This document shows positions 27,623-41,170 of a DNA stretch of 64,000 bases, in pieces (the stretch's first letter is position 1; every line of letters starts with the position of its first letter). The DNA lies in NCBI GenBank assembly GCA_963556255.1, contig OY744611.1, positions 9,039,376 to 9,103,375 on the forward strand. The letters are read 5' to 3'. The translations under genes and the position numbers were made by a program. This DNA is from Allolobophora icterica. Taxonomy: Eukaryota; Annelida; Clitellata; Crassiclitellata; Lumbricidae. The notes under the pieces were generated by a model. It searched no databases, was not told the DNA's origin, and saw only the letters and a list, made by a program, of their open reading frames with translations.

Positions 27623-29590
27623 TTTTCTGTAAAACACACAATAAAGTACAAACGGTAATGAATATAATAATCTATTAACCATATCTGTTTTTTTAATATT
27701 AACTGTCATTTCTATTGTGTCACTCCTATATAATCAGCGGCGCGCACACGTGGAACCCGATAAATAGATTCCTATCGAAAGTAAAACATTATGTTTAAAA
27801 CATCTGAACAAATTTATGAGCTTGGTACAGAAATTCTGAACATGATTCCATCTTTGTAGTTCACCGTAGTTACCACAGTGCACCTTTCCATTTCTCTATA
27901 GATGCAAGAATACTTTCAAATGAAAGCTGCTTAGGGAAGAGCACACAAGGTAGCAGATTTCCTCAAACGTGTGCTTATTCCAGCAGGTAGAACTTGCGTG
28001 TCGTCAAACCACTCAGTGTTAATAACACATAAATCAAGTAAAGACCATCTCTCCTTACAAACTATCTAGTCCCAGTAGCCTGCTGCATTATCTGTATACA
28101 TACTTTAGTAGAAATGCTTTTGTAATGACTGCAGACTTTGTATGTACAAGTCACCTCAATCTTAGTCAGTATTTTAAGAAGTGAGCACGACAGAAGCATC
28201 TACATTCACATTTAACAGTTAGTTAAACGAAAGGGCTTCCTATCTTACAAATTAGGGGAATACTGTGCTCACGAATAGCTGAAAAGAGCTGATGGAGTAC
28301 CTATCAGGTAGACCGGGAACCAGCAGATAAAAGAAAGAGACACTCACTTGTATTACAAGATATATTAAAACGCGAACTTACTGTGATCAAAAGTACAAGA
28401 GAATCTCTGTCTGCTCTCTGAGTCCAAGTCGCCTGCGATCCGGGCCCTAACCAATAATTGTCAGTCACCTCCCGAATACCCTTTGTCTCGTCTACCATGA
28501 TAGCTATCTTTTATCTGATCTCCATCCGCAATCCTCTCAGACACTCCAGACTGACTGCATGTAGCCACTCCCACTTGCCCCATAGGTTGTTCCCGGCCAC
28601 CGTATGTGTTCTATCTTTTCCAACTTCCTGGTTACTCTCTCAACTCCACGAGTCTTCTCATTCGTCATTACTGTCCATCATTCCACTCTATTTCTATCCC
28701 TGGTCCTACATGTCCATCATTTTCGACTCTGCTTCTGGCCCTGAATCTATTTCATCATTCCGTCCCGTTGGTTGAAAGTTGATCTTTATTTGTGATGCTT
28801 CGTTCGAGACAACAGGCTACCATCTGCCATGATAATATCAGACAGTGGACGTTTCTCTCCTGCTATTACGCAAATAACCTCATCTATATTCTCTGATTAA
28901 AACTTCGTACGGCCCCCTTCTCTTGCTGACACACGCTTCTCCCAAATTGTTGTGCCTTATGATTATAAAATCGCGCTGGCAAACTTTTCGAGTCTTTAGT
29001 CTTATTTAAATCGTGTCAGAATATCGTACTTTTTCCGCGGTCAATAAATGTTGTAATTTAAACCTAAAAATAGGCTAATCCTTTTCAGATTTGCAAAGAA
29101 AGCAAAAATATGGACTTATATCGACATGTGGACTGTATTATTTAGACATACATGTGATAGCATGTATGCATCCGGATTCTCACTATAGCGTCTATCAAAA
29201 GTCTCACAAAAGCGCTGTTACCAGTCAGTATGATGTAAAATGTCACTAAGAACAGAAATGATATTTGAAGTAAACAATGCACAGAAAATTAAAAGGGTCA
29301 CCAGTGGTTGGCACACGTGGCACATCTGTCCAATTTGTCCATAGTTGACAGATGGCATTATGTTCAGAATCTCTGGACCAACTGCGTTGATATTTTGGGC
29401 GTTTGAGTTAGCAGCACAAGCTAGGCTGCTTTTACAACAACGGGCTCTGACTTCATACTCAACTATATCTTCTTACACATCGACAGAGCGCTATGCGTAA
29501 TGCATGTCTGTGATTTATAAACTAGATGTTTTCTGAAAATTTACGAAAATAAGCAAGACTAAAAATTACTTGTTATATATTCTTGTTGTT
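27623..29590. other. no recognisable gene
   Basis: This is AT-rich sequence with short frames only. The frame at 28,458-28,775 is Ser/Pro/His-rich and matches nothing I know. Confidence 0.5.
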
Positions 29591-29592
29591 AC

Positions 29593-29904
29593 TTGTTATC
29601 TCAGCAGGGAACTGCCCCGAAATATCTCTCGAACAATCTGCGAAAGCCGCTATCTGCATCTTCTTCTCGCTCATTGCGCTCTGTGAATCGGCTTGAGCAT
29701 TTTGTTCCCAGGGCTAAAACTGCATTGGCCCAACAACGGGCGTTTGCTGTAGTGGGTCCAACAATCTGGAATGACCTTCCCCCTCTGCTCAGGGCCAAAC
29801 TTATGACTGGCTGTTCCTCATCAGTTTCGCGTTCCTTTAATTTAAGGCATTTCTGTCTTTTCGGGGCTTCGGTGCTGAGAGCGCCTCTGTGCGAGAGGCA
29901 CTAG
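29593..29904 (+). pseudogene. 3' end of a non-LTR retrotransposon protein
   Basis: The frame reads GTAPKYLSNNLRKPLS, SRSLRSVNRLEHFVPR, QRAFAVVGPTIWNDLPPLLR, the common last segment of CR1/L2-type polyproteins (RAFAVxAPxxWNxLP). Only the C-terminus is present, and its final part is shared with the macrosatellite units downstream. Confidence 0.75.
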
Positions 29905-29915
29905 TAGTGGATATT

Positions 29916-30235
29916 AGGCGGCTTTCATTTCACCAGATGACGTCCAAAGGCGGCTTTCATTTCACTAGATGACGTCTATAGGCGGCTTTCATTTCACCAG
30001 ATGACGTCCATAAGCGGCTTTCATTTCACCAGATGACGTCCATAGGCGGCTTTCATTTCACTAGATGACGTCCATAGGCGGCTTTCATTTCACCAGATGA
30101 CGTCCATAGGCGGCTTTCATTTCACTAGATGACGTCTATAGGCGGCTTTCATTTCACCAGATGACGTCCATAGGCGGCTTTCATTTCACTCGATGACGTC
30201 CATAGGCGGCTTTCAACTCAGTCGCTCAAACCCAT
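29916..30235 (+). repeat. 32 bp minisatellite (GGCGGCTTTCATTTCAC)n, first block
   Basis: The unit is GGCGGCTTTCATTTCAC followed by (C/T)AGATGACGTC(C/T)ATA, 32 bp, about ten copies. Two unit types (CCAGATGACGTCC and CTAGATGACGTCT) alternate. Blocks recur at about 30,912-31,230 and 31,833-32,150. Each unit holds TGACGTC, a CRE-like half palindrome. Confidence 0.93.
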
Positions 30236-30334
30236 AGGCGTCTCTCATATCAATCGCTATGAGTATGATTTATTATTCATTAATTATCAACATAAACCAA
30301 GAAAGACTTCGACCCTCCACTTAATATCATTTAG

Positions 30335-30530
<196 letters not shown>

Positions 30531-31333
30531 CAAACCAAATACACACACACATCAAACCAAATACACACACACACATCAAACCAAGCATACACACACATAC
30601 ACACACGTTTTGAACTCGTCCTTAGGCCTACTCATTCAAAATCTGTTATCAGAAATGGACTCTGCACTTTAGACACATCTTGCATTCCACAGAAGGGCTC
30701 TAAGAGGTGTTTATCCAAAAAAGACAATGGAACTATACACATGCTTGGCCACGCACACAACTCATAGGTCATGTTGAAGCATTCATTCCAATTCCAAACT
30801 TATGACTGGCTGTTCCTCATCAGTTTCGCGTTCCTTTAATTTAAGGCATTTCTGTCTTTTCGGGGCTTCGGTGCTGAGAGCGCCTCTGTGCGAGAGGCAC
30901 TAGTAGTGGATATTAGGCGGCTTTCATTTCACCAGATGACGTCCAAAGGCGGCTTTCATTTCACTAGATGACGTCTATAGGCGGCTTTCATTTCACCAGA
31001 TGACGTCCATAAGCGGCTTTCATTTCACCAGATGACGTCCATAGGCGGCTTTCATTTCACTAGATGACGTCTATAGGCGGCTTTCATTTCACCAGATGAC
31101 GTCCATAGGCGGCTTTCATTTCACTAGATGACGTCTATAGGCGGCTTTCATTTCACCAGATGACGTCCATAGGCGGCTTTCATTTCACTCGATGACGTCC
31201 ATAGGTGGCTTTCAACTCAGTCGCTCAAACCCATAGGCGTCTCTCATATCAATCGCTATGAGTATGATTTATTATTCATTAATTATCAACATAAACCAAG
31301 AAAGACTTCGACCCTCCACTTAATATCATTTAG

Positions 31334-31475
<142 letters not shown>

Positions 31476-32254
31476 CAAACCAAATACACACACACATCAA
31501 ACCAAGCATACACACACATACACACACGTTTTGAACTCGTCCTTAGGCCTACTCATTCAAAATCTGTTATCAGAAATGGACTCTGCACTTTAGACACATC
31601 TTGCATTCCACAGAAGGGCTCTAAGAGGTGTTTATCCAAAAAAGACAATGGAACTATACACATGCTTGGCCACGCACACAACTCATAGGTCATGTTGAAG
31701 CATTCATTCCAATTCCAAACTTATGACTGGCTGTTCCTCATCAGTTTCGCGTTCCTTTAATTTAAGGCATTTCTGTCTTTTCGGGGCTTCGGTGCTGAGA
31801 GCGCCTCTGTGCGAGAGGCACTAGTAGTGGATATTAGGCGGCTTTCATTTCACCAGATGACGTCCAAAGGCGGCTTTCATTTCACTAGATGACGTCTATA
31901 GGCGGCTTTCATTTCACCAGATGACGTCCATAAGCGGCTTTCATTTCACTAGATGACGTCCATAGGCGGCTTTCATTTCACTAGATGACGTCTATAGGCG
32001 GCTTTCATTTCACCAGATGACGTCCATAGGCGGCTTTCATTTCACTAGATGACGTCTATAGGCGGCTTTCATTTCACCAGATGACGTCCATAGGCGGCTT
32101 TCATTTCACTCGATGACGTCCATAGGTGGCTTTCAACTCAGTCGCTCAAACCCATAGGCGTCTCTCATATCAATCGCTATGAGTATGATTTATTATTCAT
32201 TAATTATCAACATAAACCAAGAAAGACTTCGACCCTCCACTTAATATCATTTAG

Positions 32255-32392
<138 letters not shown>

Positions 32393-32534
32393 CAAACCAA
32401 ATACACACACACATCAAACCAAGCATACACACACATACACACACGTTTTGAACTCGTCCTTAGGCCTACTCATTCAAAATCTGTTATCAGAAATGGACTC
32501 TGCACTTTAGACACATCTTGCATTCCACAGAAGG

Positions 32535-33805
32535 GCTCTAAGAGGTGTTTATCCAAAAAAGACAATGGAACTATACACATGCTTGGCCACGCACACAACT
32601 CATAGGTCATGTTGAAGCATTCATTCCAATTAGCATGCTAGCATATTTCAAGTTTGCATATTCAGCTGGATTGAGAGTTTACATATAAAACTTAGGAATT
32701 CCAAGTTGTATGAGGGATTTCTACAGTAAAATGTCCACTTTTAGCGTGTGATGATGCACGATGTGTAAGCTTTCAAGCTAAAATGACAATGGATATGTTA
32801 CAAAGATGTGCAAGACGTTGCAAACAGGCATCTCTTAACGTCTAAGGACTGCTGGGAAGAGAGAGTTTTATGTAGCAAAATTACAAGTTTTGAGAATGCA
32901 GAGACGCATATGAGGAGAGAAACGTATGTCTTTTAGGGTGTGAGGAGAGCTAGTATGAAGGTTTGCACAGTAAAATGTGAGCTTTTGAGTTGCATGAGTG
33001 CTTGTGATGGTGATTTCTATACTAAAATTACAACTTCTTCGTTTCAAGATTCGCAAACTAACCTCTCTTATTTTGTAAAGTCAGCTGGAGAGAGAGCTTT
33101 TGCAACAAACTTACAATTTTGAGGTTGTAGCGACACATGTGAGGTGAGAAACTTAGGTCTTTTAGGGTGTGAGAAGAGCTAGCATGAAGGTTTGCACAGT
33201 AAAATATGAGCATTTGAGTTGCATGAGTGCTTGTGATGGTGATATCTGTACTAAAATTACAACTTCTTCGTTTCAAGATTCGCAAACTAACCTCTCTTAT
33301 GTTGTAAAGTCAGCTGGAGAGAGAGCTTTTGCAACAAACTTACAATTTTGAGGTTGTAGCGACACATGTGAGGTGAGAAACTTAGGTCTTTTAGGGTGTG
33401 AGGGGAGCTAGCATGAAGGTTTGCACAGTAAAATTTGAACTTTTGAGTTGCATGAGTGCCTGCTATGTCCATTTCTATACTAAAATTAAGACTTGTAAGT
33501 TTTCAAAGACATGTGGAGTTGGAAACTTATGAATTTTGGATTGCATGGGGCAATGAACTGTATGGTTCAGTTACAACTCTTAGTATCAAACGTCGCACAG
33601 TTTGAATCTGATACACTAAATTCTGAATTCTCGACTCTGAACATGTATGAAATACCAACCTGTGCAGTAAAAATTTGAAAAACTTAGTTTACTGAGATGT
33701 GCACAATGAAGATTTGGTCGTTAAACTTAAGACTTTTAAGGTTTCAAAGACATGTGGAATGAGAGTTTTAGTAGGACGCTTACGAATTTTTATTTGGGAA
33801 GACGG
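32535..33805 (+). repeat. left arm of a large palindrome, built from 229 bp tandem repeats
   Basis: The arm starts in the tail of macrosatellite unit 3 and runs through AT-rich repeat DNA. Within it, a 229 bp unit is repeated nearly three times (GCTTTTGCAACAAACTTAC at 33,096 and 33,325, a diverged start at about 32,867). Smaller 42-52 bp sub-repeats share a core AAA(A/C)TTA...TTTTGAG. The reverse complement of this arm is found at 34,531-35,754. Confidence 0.92.
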
Positions 33806-34530
33806 TTGAAGCGCATGCTTTCAGAGTAGAAGTCCAACTTTCTAGGGTTGACAGACACGCAAATGTTTGGTTCTACACTAAAATGGTAACGTTTAAGTTG
33901 AAAACATGCATCCGATGATGACTTGCATACTTGAATTACAACATTCAACTTTGTAAAGACGGCTGCAGCGAGGGTTTTTACAATAGTTGGCAAATTTTAA
34001 GTTCATAAAATGGTTGAGACGAAGGTTTTTGGACTGAAAAGCTGGTTTACATTATAAAATTTTGTCTTTCTTTAGATGCAAAGAAGTATGAGACCAAGGT
34101 TTTCATTATAAAATTGTTACTCATAGGGTAGAAAGACAGCTTGAGTGGACATTCCTACAATAAAATTATACATTTAGGTGTATGTAGTGCTGCTAAGATT
34201 AAGTATTTCCACATTGTGCAGACAAATGGAATGCTGATTTCCACAGTAAAATGACAACTTTTAGCATGCGAAGACGCAGAACATGAGAGCTTACTTGCTA
34301 AATGACAAGTTTTTGACACAAAGATGCATGCGTTGAAGGTTTGTGTAGGGGGCTGAAGTCTTTCGCGTTTGCATATGCAGTTGGATTGAGAGTTTACTTA
34401 TAAAACTTAGGACTTGCAAGTGGCATGAAGGATTTCTACAGTAATATGTCGACTTTTAGCGTGCGAAGATGTAGTATGTGAGAGCTTATAAGCTAAAATG
34501 AGATCATTTATGCTACAAAGATGCACCGTC
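33806..34530. repeat. palindrome spacer, diverged copies of the same sub-repeats
   Basis: The 725 bp between the arms is not palindromic, but it is made of the same kind of degenerate units. For example, GTTGGATTGAGAGTTTACTTATAAAACTTAGGA at about 34,380 resembles 32,668. The array thus predates the inversion. Confidence 0.75.
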
Positions 34531-35754
34531 TACCCAAATAAAAATTCGTAAGCGTCCTACTAAAACTCTCATTCCACATGTCTTTGAAACCTTAAAAGTC
34601 TTAAGTTTAACGACCAAATCTTCATTGTGCACATCTCAGTAAACTAAGTTTTTCAAATTTTTACTGCACAGGTTGGTATTTCATACATGTTCAGAGTCGA
34701 GAATTCAGAATTTAGTGTATCAGACTCAAACTGTGCAACGTTTGATACTAAGAATTGTAACTGAACCATACAGTTCATTGTCCCATGCAATCCAAAATTC
34801 ATAAGTTTCCAACTCCACATGTCTTTGAAAACTTACAAGTCTTAATTTTAGTATAGAAATGGACATAGCAGGCACTCATGCAACTCAAAAGTTCAAATTT
34901 TACTGTGCAAACCTTCATGCTAGCTCCCCTCACACCCTAAAAGACCTTAGTTTTTCACCTCACATGTGTCGCTACAACCTCAAAATTGTAAGTTTGTTGC
35001 AAAAGCTCTCTCTCCAGCTGACTTTACAACATAAGAGAGGTTAGTTTGCGAATCTTGAAACGAAGAAGTTGTAATTTTAGTATAGAAATCACCATCACAA
35101 GCACTCATGCAACTCAAATGCTCATATTTTACTGTGCAAACCTTCATGCTAGCTCTTCTCACACCCTAAAAGACCTAAGTTTCTCACCTCACATGTGTCG
35201 CTACAACCTCAAAATTGTAAGTTTGTTGCAAAAGCTCTCTCTCCAGCTGACTTTACAAAATAAGAGAGGTTAGTTTGCGAATCTTGAAACGAAGAAGTTG
35301 TAATTTTAGTATAGAAATCACCATCACAAGCACTCATGCAACTCAAAAGCTCACATTTTACTGTGCAAACCTTCATACTAGCTCTCCTCACACCCTAAAA
35401 GACATACGTTTCTCTCCTCATATGCGTCTCTGCATTCTCAAAACTTGTAATTTTGCTACATAAACTCTCTCTTCCCAGCAGTCCTTAGACGTCAAGAGAT
35501 GCCTGCTTGCAATGTCTTGCACATCTTTGTGCATCATCACACGCTAAAAGTGGACATTTTACTGTAGAAATCCCTCATACAACTTGGAATTCCTAAGTTT
35601 TATATGTAAACTCTCAATCCAACTGAATATGCAAACTTGAAATATGCTAGCATGCTAATTGGAATGATTGCTTCAACATGACTTATGAGTTGTGTGCGTG
35701 GCCAAGCATGTGTATAGTTCCATTGTCTTTTTTGGATAAACACCTCTTAGAGCC
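34531..35754 (-). repeat. right arm of the large palindrome
   Basis: This is the reverse complement of 32,535-33,805 with very few differences, so inversion or conversion is recent. Mirrored short frames in both arms reflect the repeat and not genes. Confidence 0.92.
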
Positions 35755-36251
35755 TGTGAACTGAGTTTTGTGTACAGTCTTGCAGTGCGAGATATTAGCG
35801 TATATATTTAGTGCGCTTACTTTAGTTTCACGTGTATATGTATATATGATAGATGCATCACGTTTAGTCGTACTGTCTTAGTGACACGCGCGGCCGGCCG
35901 ATCTCGGCAGCGGCGCGCTATATGTATATAATTAGATTTCGCTTAGGCGCACAGAAGACAGGTGTGTCAAGAGGCGCGAAGAATTATGCTGACTGGAGAA
36001 GTTTGAATTCGTGTGTTCTCGGTAGTAGTGTTGCTGACTAGTTGAGTTGTAATTGAATTGAGTTCTGTTTGTTTCATTAAAGAAAAGATATTAAACTGTG
36101 TTGGTGATTAATTCAGACTAGGCTACACAGTAGAAAAATAAGCTACTTATACGTAAATTTAATGTCAAAAGGTGAACATTAAATAGGCGTTAAGTACGAA
36201 GAGAACAAGGATTTAATCAGAAGGATTATCAACGGAAGGATTGGGTTGACA
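35755..36251. mobile_element. solo LTR, 497 bp, with 5 bp TSD
   Basis: It begins TGTGAACTG and ends GGTTGACA (TG...CA) and is flanked by GAGCC on both sides (35750-35754 and 36252-36256). Removing it restores the macrosatellite sequence. ATTAAAGAAAAG-type polyadenylation-like and TATATGTATATA-like motifs lie inside. No coding region or second LTR is nearby, so it is the product of LTR recombination. The retrotransposon superfamily cannot be told. Confidence 0.88.
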
Positions 36252-36619
36252 GAGCCCTTCTGTGGAATGCAAGATGTGTCTAAAGTGCAGAGTCCATTTC
36301 TGATAACAGATTTTGAATGAGTAGGCCTAAGGCCGAGTTCAAAACGTGTGTGTATGTGTGTGTATGCTTGGTTTGATGTGTGTGTATTTGGTTTGGTGTG
36401 TGTGTGTGTGTGTGTGTGTATGCCTAAATGATATTAAGTGGAGGGTCGAAGTCTTTCTTGGTTTATGTTGATAATTAATAAATAATAAATCATACTCATA
36501 GCGATTGATATGAGAGACGCCTATGGGTTTGAGCGACTGAGTTGAAAGCCGCCTATGGACGTCATCGAGTGATTTGAAAGCCGCCTATGGACGTCATCTG
36601 GTGAAATGAAAGTCGCCTA
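36252..36619 (-). repeat. inverted partial macrosatellite copy, first part
   Basis: This is the reverse complement of the macrosatellite tail, a much shorter (TG)n, the linker and two or three 32 bp repeats, then cut at 36,619 by an inserted element. It continues at 42,561. Confidence 0.9.
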
Positions 36620-37464
36620 CCCAGACAGCCAACCCCATCGGCCCCGCAGGGTATCAGTCAGGGCAAGCGGCGGCAGTATAGGGGGATCGGCCTAGTGTGG
36701 TCCGTCCACCACTTTGTCACCATCTTAGCGAGCGTCGGAGAATTCCGTGATCCATAGTCTTGCCCACGGTGGGCCAACACTTCTCCGCTAGGACCGACAG
36801 TGGCCCCGGTATAGCGCAGACTGAACGAAACTCGGCGCGTGTCAGAGTCGGGGTAAGAGGTTTGGAGGGGAAGGCGCAGCGGCAGAGTCAATCGGAAAAC
36901 AAGTGACATCACCGCGGTAGGCGGGGAGTGAAGGTCGCAGCGGTGCCCGGGTTTCAAACAAAGGAGCCAATACGCTACGCTACCCCTGGACGAGATCATG
37001 GGCTATTTGGGCAAAGGGCGCTGCCGGAGCTGACCTAGTTGGCCTTGCGTTCTACCAGAGCCTATCAGAACGCTGAATACATATGGCGACGTTTCGAGCA
37101 AGGAAGCCACCGTTGCGAAATTAAATTGAAAAGTTTAATTATAGAAACGGTAAGTTGTTATAATTTTCTATCTATTTGTAGTCTTTCTAGTATAAGAGGG
37201 CAGTTGTCACAAGACTTTAAGACAGTGAGTTTATATGCCCATTATAGCGTGCATATACTGTATAGGCCGACATATTTTATTTATTTATTTATTTATTTAT
37301 ATACTGAAGATCGTTCAGCGCAACCTGGACAAAGAACGTTGAACGTTTACATTTGATGGATCTGCATCGGTCGGGCTCTACGTGTGTGTGAGAGCTCGCC
37401 ATTTATCTGAGCATTGCTTTCTACAGATGAACTTCCTCCTTGTGAGCTTTAAAATTTATCACTT

Positions 37465-37646
37465 CATGGGCGTCCGCAGGAATTTTTCCAGGGGGGCCAA
37501 AATGTTTCTAGGAGAGAAAAAGTTTTTGGGGAGGGGCAAAAAATGACGTTTTTGCGTGGAAAAGTTATTCATGAACACAGAAAATGTGACAACTTTCAAA
37601 ATCCGGGGTGGGAAAATGCCCCCTTGCCCCCCTCCGGACGCCCATG
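37465..37646. mobile_element. 182 bp MITE with 8 bp TSD
   Basis: The ends CATGGGCGTCCG and CGGACGCCCATG are inverted. TATCACTT is duplicated on both sides (37457-37464 and 37647-37654). No coding capacity. The size and TSD indicate a hAT-type MITE. Confidence 0.9.
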
Positions 37647-38499
37647 TATCACTTAGGCTTTTTTGACAGGTGCTTCAAAGGACATGTATGAAGTGTCTAA
37701 ACCAATTTATACAGAGAGACATACATACTTACATGCATCATATGCAACATCCTTCATACATGCATACTGACACACATCCACAAGTATGATCATATCATAC
37801 TTTTGTCTGTTGTATGTTGCAGGTAAGATTTCTGTCGAGATCATGTTGTAAACATTTAGGTGAGATAATATTGAAAGCATTGATTATTATCCGTCTGGTC
37901 CTGCAGTTTAACTGGAATGGAAATTTCAACAAGCAGAGTTTTTCTGATTTGAAACTTCTGCTGCTGTTTGCGGTAAGCATTTGAATTTAAATATATTTTC
38001 TAGTGAAGCATTCTATGGCCAGCATACTTAAATCGTTGCCGCGGCTTCCTGCTTTACAAAGAATCTCTCAAATTGGTCATCAGGATGCAGGAAACAGTAA
38101 ACTTTAGCCATTCACAATCAGTCCTTTTACCTCAGTCTTATCACTTTTCAACAAGGTCTTTCCCTATGTCTGCTCAGTTACTTGTCATTTTGTAACAGCC
38201 TAAACCTTAAGTTTTCAAATTGTTTATCCATCTTAGGCTATCTCTCACAGCAGACTGACCTTCTGAATGTTGACCTGATTACGACTTTGTGTTTGTATGC
38301 CATTGGTTATTGCCATATGCATTAGACGCAAGCGCTGTAGCAGCTATAAATTATTATTAATATTAATAATAACTGTATTTGATAGTGCCATACTTCCAAA
38401 GACCAGAACCATATATCATACATACAACAAAAACATCGATGGCACTGAGTAATTGTGTGTGAAGGACTTGCAGAAACAGTGACCAACTTTATGGAGGCT

Positions 38500-38730
38500 T
38501 GAATAGTCAATGGTTAGCATACTGGACTGTCAACCTTCAGATTGGGTATTTAAATCCACTCCAGATCACAATGTCATAGGTATCAAAATGTCTGACATTC
38601 CATAAGCACCCTTGCAAAATGTCTGTTCCATGATAAACCTTTACAGACAATGACTGAACAGTGAACACATCTGGTGACTGGATGAGGCGTGAGAACTGAT
38701 CACCCTCTCTCATACACCTTGAGGTTAAGA
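38500..38730 (+). repeat. diverged tRNA-derived SINE-like copy
   Basis: An A-box-like AATGGTTAGCATACTGG and a decayed B-box (GGGTATTTAAATCCAC) are spaced like a tRNA. It is weak. Confidence 0.4.
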
Positions 38731-39100
38731 CAAAACTTCCATGGCTACCTTTTTTGGTTGGTTTGAGGTCTGATCTTTGTGATATTCATATTTAAATAGT
38801 GTATGTATGCATTTATCTAGATACTTAATATGACACCTTTTAAGTACTTCACAAAGTCGCTGCACACATGGTTTTCTGACTGATCTGAACAAGTGTGTTT
38901 TAACAGTTGCGTATGTTTGATGTACAGGGCTGAGTGCAACACCACATAAATGACATGTTCCGTGAAGATGGTCCAATACATGAGAAGGCATGATGAGCTC
39001 GAGTTGATGTACGGAAGTGCGACACCTGGTTGCCATTCTATGTAGGTTTCATTATTTTTAATATTAATTGTATATTTGTGTTAAAATGTTATGAGAAAAG

Positions 39101-39262
39101 TACAGTCCTGTAAGCTAACCCGAAGGCAGCCGTGGGTATAAAGTGTTACGAGACTTCATTTTCTTAGCCCCGGCTTTTGAGGGTAGATGACCAGTCCTCT
39201 CCTTTGCCATCTAATCTTTCAAGTAACAGTGCGTTGTATGTTCTGTGTGCACAAGTTGTACT
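39101..39262 (-). repeat. partial SINE copy (same family as 40,884-41,170)
   Basis: It matches the body of the SINE (CAGTCCTGTAAGCTAACCC, CTTCATTTTCTTAGCC, CAGTCCTCTCCTTTGCCATC) without the tRNA-like head. Confidence 0.7.
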
Positions 39263-40387
39263 TGGTGAATGCTGTTTAATTATATGCCTTCATATCAGAA
39301 ATGGACATGATCAGTTAACTTTGTAATCGATTAGCAACATTGCACAGCCATTGTCAGAAGCATAGAGAACTTGCACAGCCATTGTCAGAAGCATAGAGAA
39401 CTAAGTGCAGAAATAAGAACTTGTGCAGGTTCCCTTGTTTTATAACCATGAACTATGGAGACAATTAAAACAGTCTTCAAACTCATTATTAATAAACTCG
39501 TTCTTAATGAATTAGTTCTTAACATAATTTTAAAAATCTAATCGATCAGCTAATCGTTTTACAATTAGAATTTCTACAAATTACTAATCAGTTAGAATTA
39601 GAACTGGGATCAGGTGACAGCTAATCAATTAGAATTTGTCTCATCGATTACCTAACTGTTTAGCTAATCAATTAGAATCTAATCGATTAGTTACCCATCT
39701 CTGCTTCATATGTGAATAATAGTGACTTAATTTTATCACGTGTATATATGTGTACGTAAAGTGTATGTATCTGAATGCTTAATAAAGCAACATCTAAATA
39801 CCTTATGAAAGTGCTGTTATGATTATGTTATGTTATGGCAGTGATCTCGAAGAGGAGCAACGACCCTATCATTCCAAAGAGCAACAGAGAAGCAACAAGG
39901 CCTTATCATTCCACGAACAACGAGGAGCAATAGTCCCTATCATCCCACACTGAGTGGCATCTTTACCTGAAAATGTAGCAGACGTGCAGACTCTATCTCT
40001 TGCCTTAGTACTTATTAAATTTAGATTATGCTCTGATGTGGAACTATATTTATTACTTGTTTACTAAAGTAGTTGTTTACTGCACAGCGGTATCCAATAG
40101 TCAGAGGTGCCTAATATAGGAGTCTAGTATAATATTGGCTAATATATCCATGTATAATCTTATTTTATAATATTTTAATTGTGTTTAGACAGTCCTATGT
40201 AGGCACTGTAAGTATGACATTTATTTCTTAGCACTAGCTGCAATTAGTAGATACTTAAGAAGTTTAGTGTTGAGATACCTGAACTTTGTATTGCTATGAT
40301 AGCAACATAATGCACTGGTTGGTAGCCATTCTTTGTGGTTTAATTATATTTAATATTAATTCTATATTTATATTACTATGTTATAAG

Positions 40388-40620
40388 TAGAAGAAGGGCA
40401 GTCCCATAAGCTTAAGCTCAAGGCAGCTATGGTATGAAGTGTTAGCGACTTCATTTTCTTAGCCTCGGCATATGAGGTCGGGCGGCCAGTCCTCTCCCTC
40501 GCCATCTCATCTTCCTACTGACTGTGTACGGTCAGTGTACTTATCATAGCTTAGTTGGTTAGAGGGTGCAGAAGAAACAGAAATCTTGAAATGGATATCT
40601 GCTCTGGTAGTGATATGTTA
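40388..40620 (-). repeat. SINE copy with degenerate head (same family)
   Basis: The body matches well (GAAGGGCAGTCCCATAAGC, GTTAGCGACTTCATTTTC, CCTCTCCCTCGCCATCTC). The tRNA-like head is partly preserved. Confidence 0.7.
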
Positions 40621-40883
40621 TAAATAGAAGCCGTGTGTTCCATATTGTTATGTGTAAGACTTAACGATGAGGTGCATTGGTTTCCCAATCGCTTTTAATA
40701 CAGTCTCATTGTTAGAGTGTTAAACCTGGCTTAACTGTTCCACTATTGTTTCTCATTCTTTGCAATACGATGATTGATGTTTACTTCAATATAATTTTGT
40801 TCTTAGAAATATGTAAATAACATGGTAATTATAGTGAAGTTTAATGTAAATTAATAAGTAACTTGTTATTATTCTGAAGAAGA

Positions 40884-41170
40884 AGAAGAGAAGGGCAGTC
40901 CCTTAAGCTAGCCCTGAGGCAGCCATGGGTATGAAGTGTTAGCGACTTCATGTTCTTAGCCTAGTCATATGAGGTCGGGTGGCCAGTCCTCTCCTTCGCC
41001 ATCTCATCTTCCCACTGACAGTGTACGGTCAGTGTACTCATTACAGTTGAGTGGCTATGGGGTGCAGGTGGAGCAGAAATCTCTAAGCAAATATCTGCCC
41101 TGGCGGGGATTTGAACCTCGACCTCTCGATTTACAGTCTAGCATGCTAACCACTACACTATTGAGCACCA
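40884..41170 (-). repeat. full-length tRNA-derived SINE
   Basis: On the minus strand it begins with a tRNA-like head carrying TAGTGTAGTGGTTAGCATG (A box) and GAGGTTCAAATCCCC (B box), then a body shared with two other copies in the same 5.9 kb insertion, and ends in a CTTCTTCTTCTT tail. Pol III transcription is expected for this class. Confidence 0.82.

Noticed and set aside
32868..35463. Mirrored 60-75 residue frames in the palindrome arms
   Set aside because: They are the same 229 bp repeat read in both arms; 229 is not a multiple of three, so no continuous protein can result.
36658..36999. 113-codon minus-strand frame at the left end of the 5.9 kb insertion
   Set aside because: It is GC-rich terminal sequence with no domain; a tRNA-like B-box pattern nearby suggests repeat DNA and not a gene.
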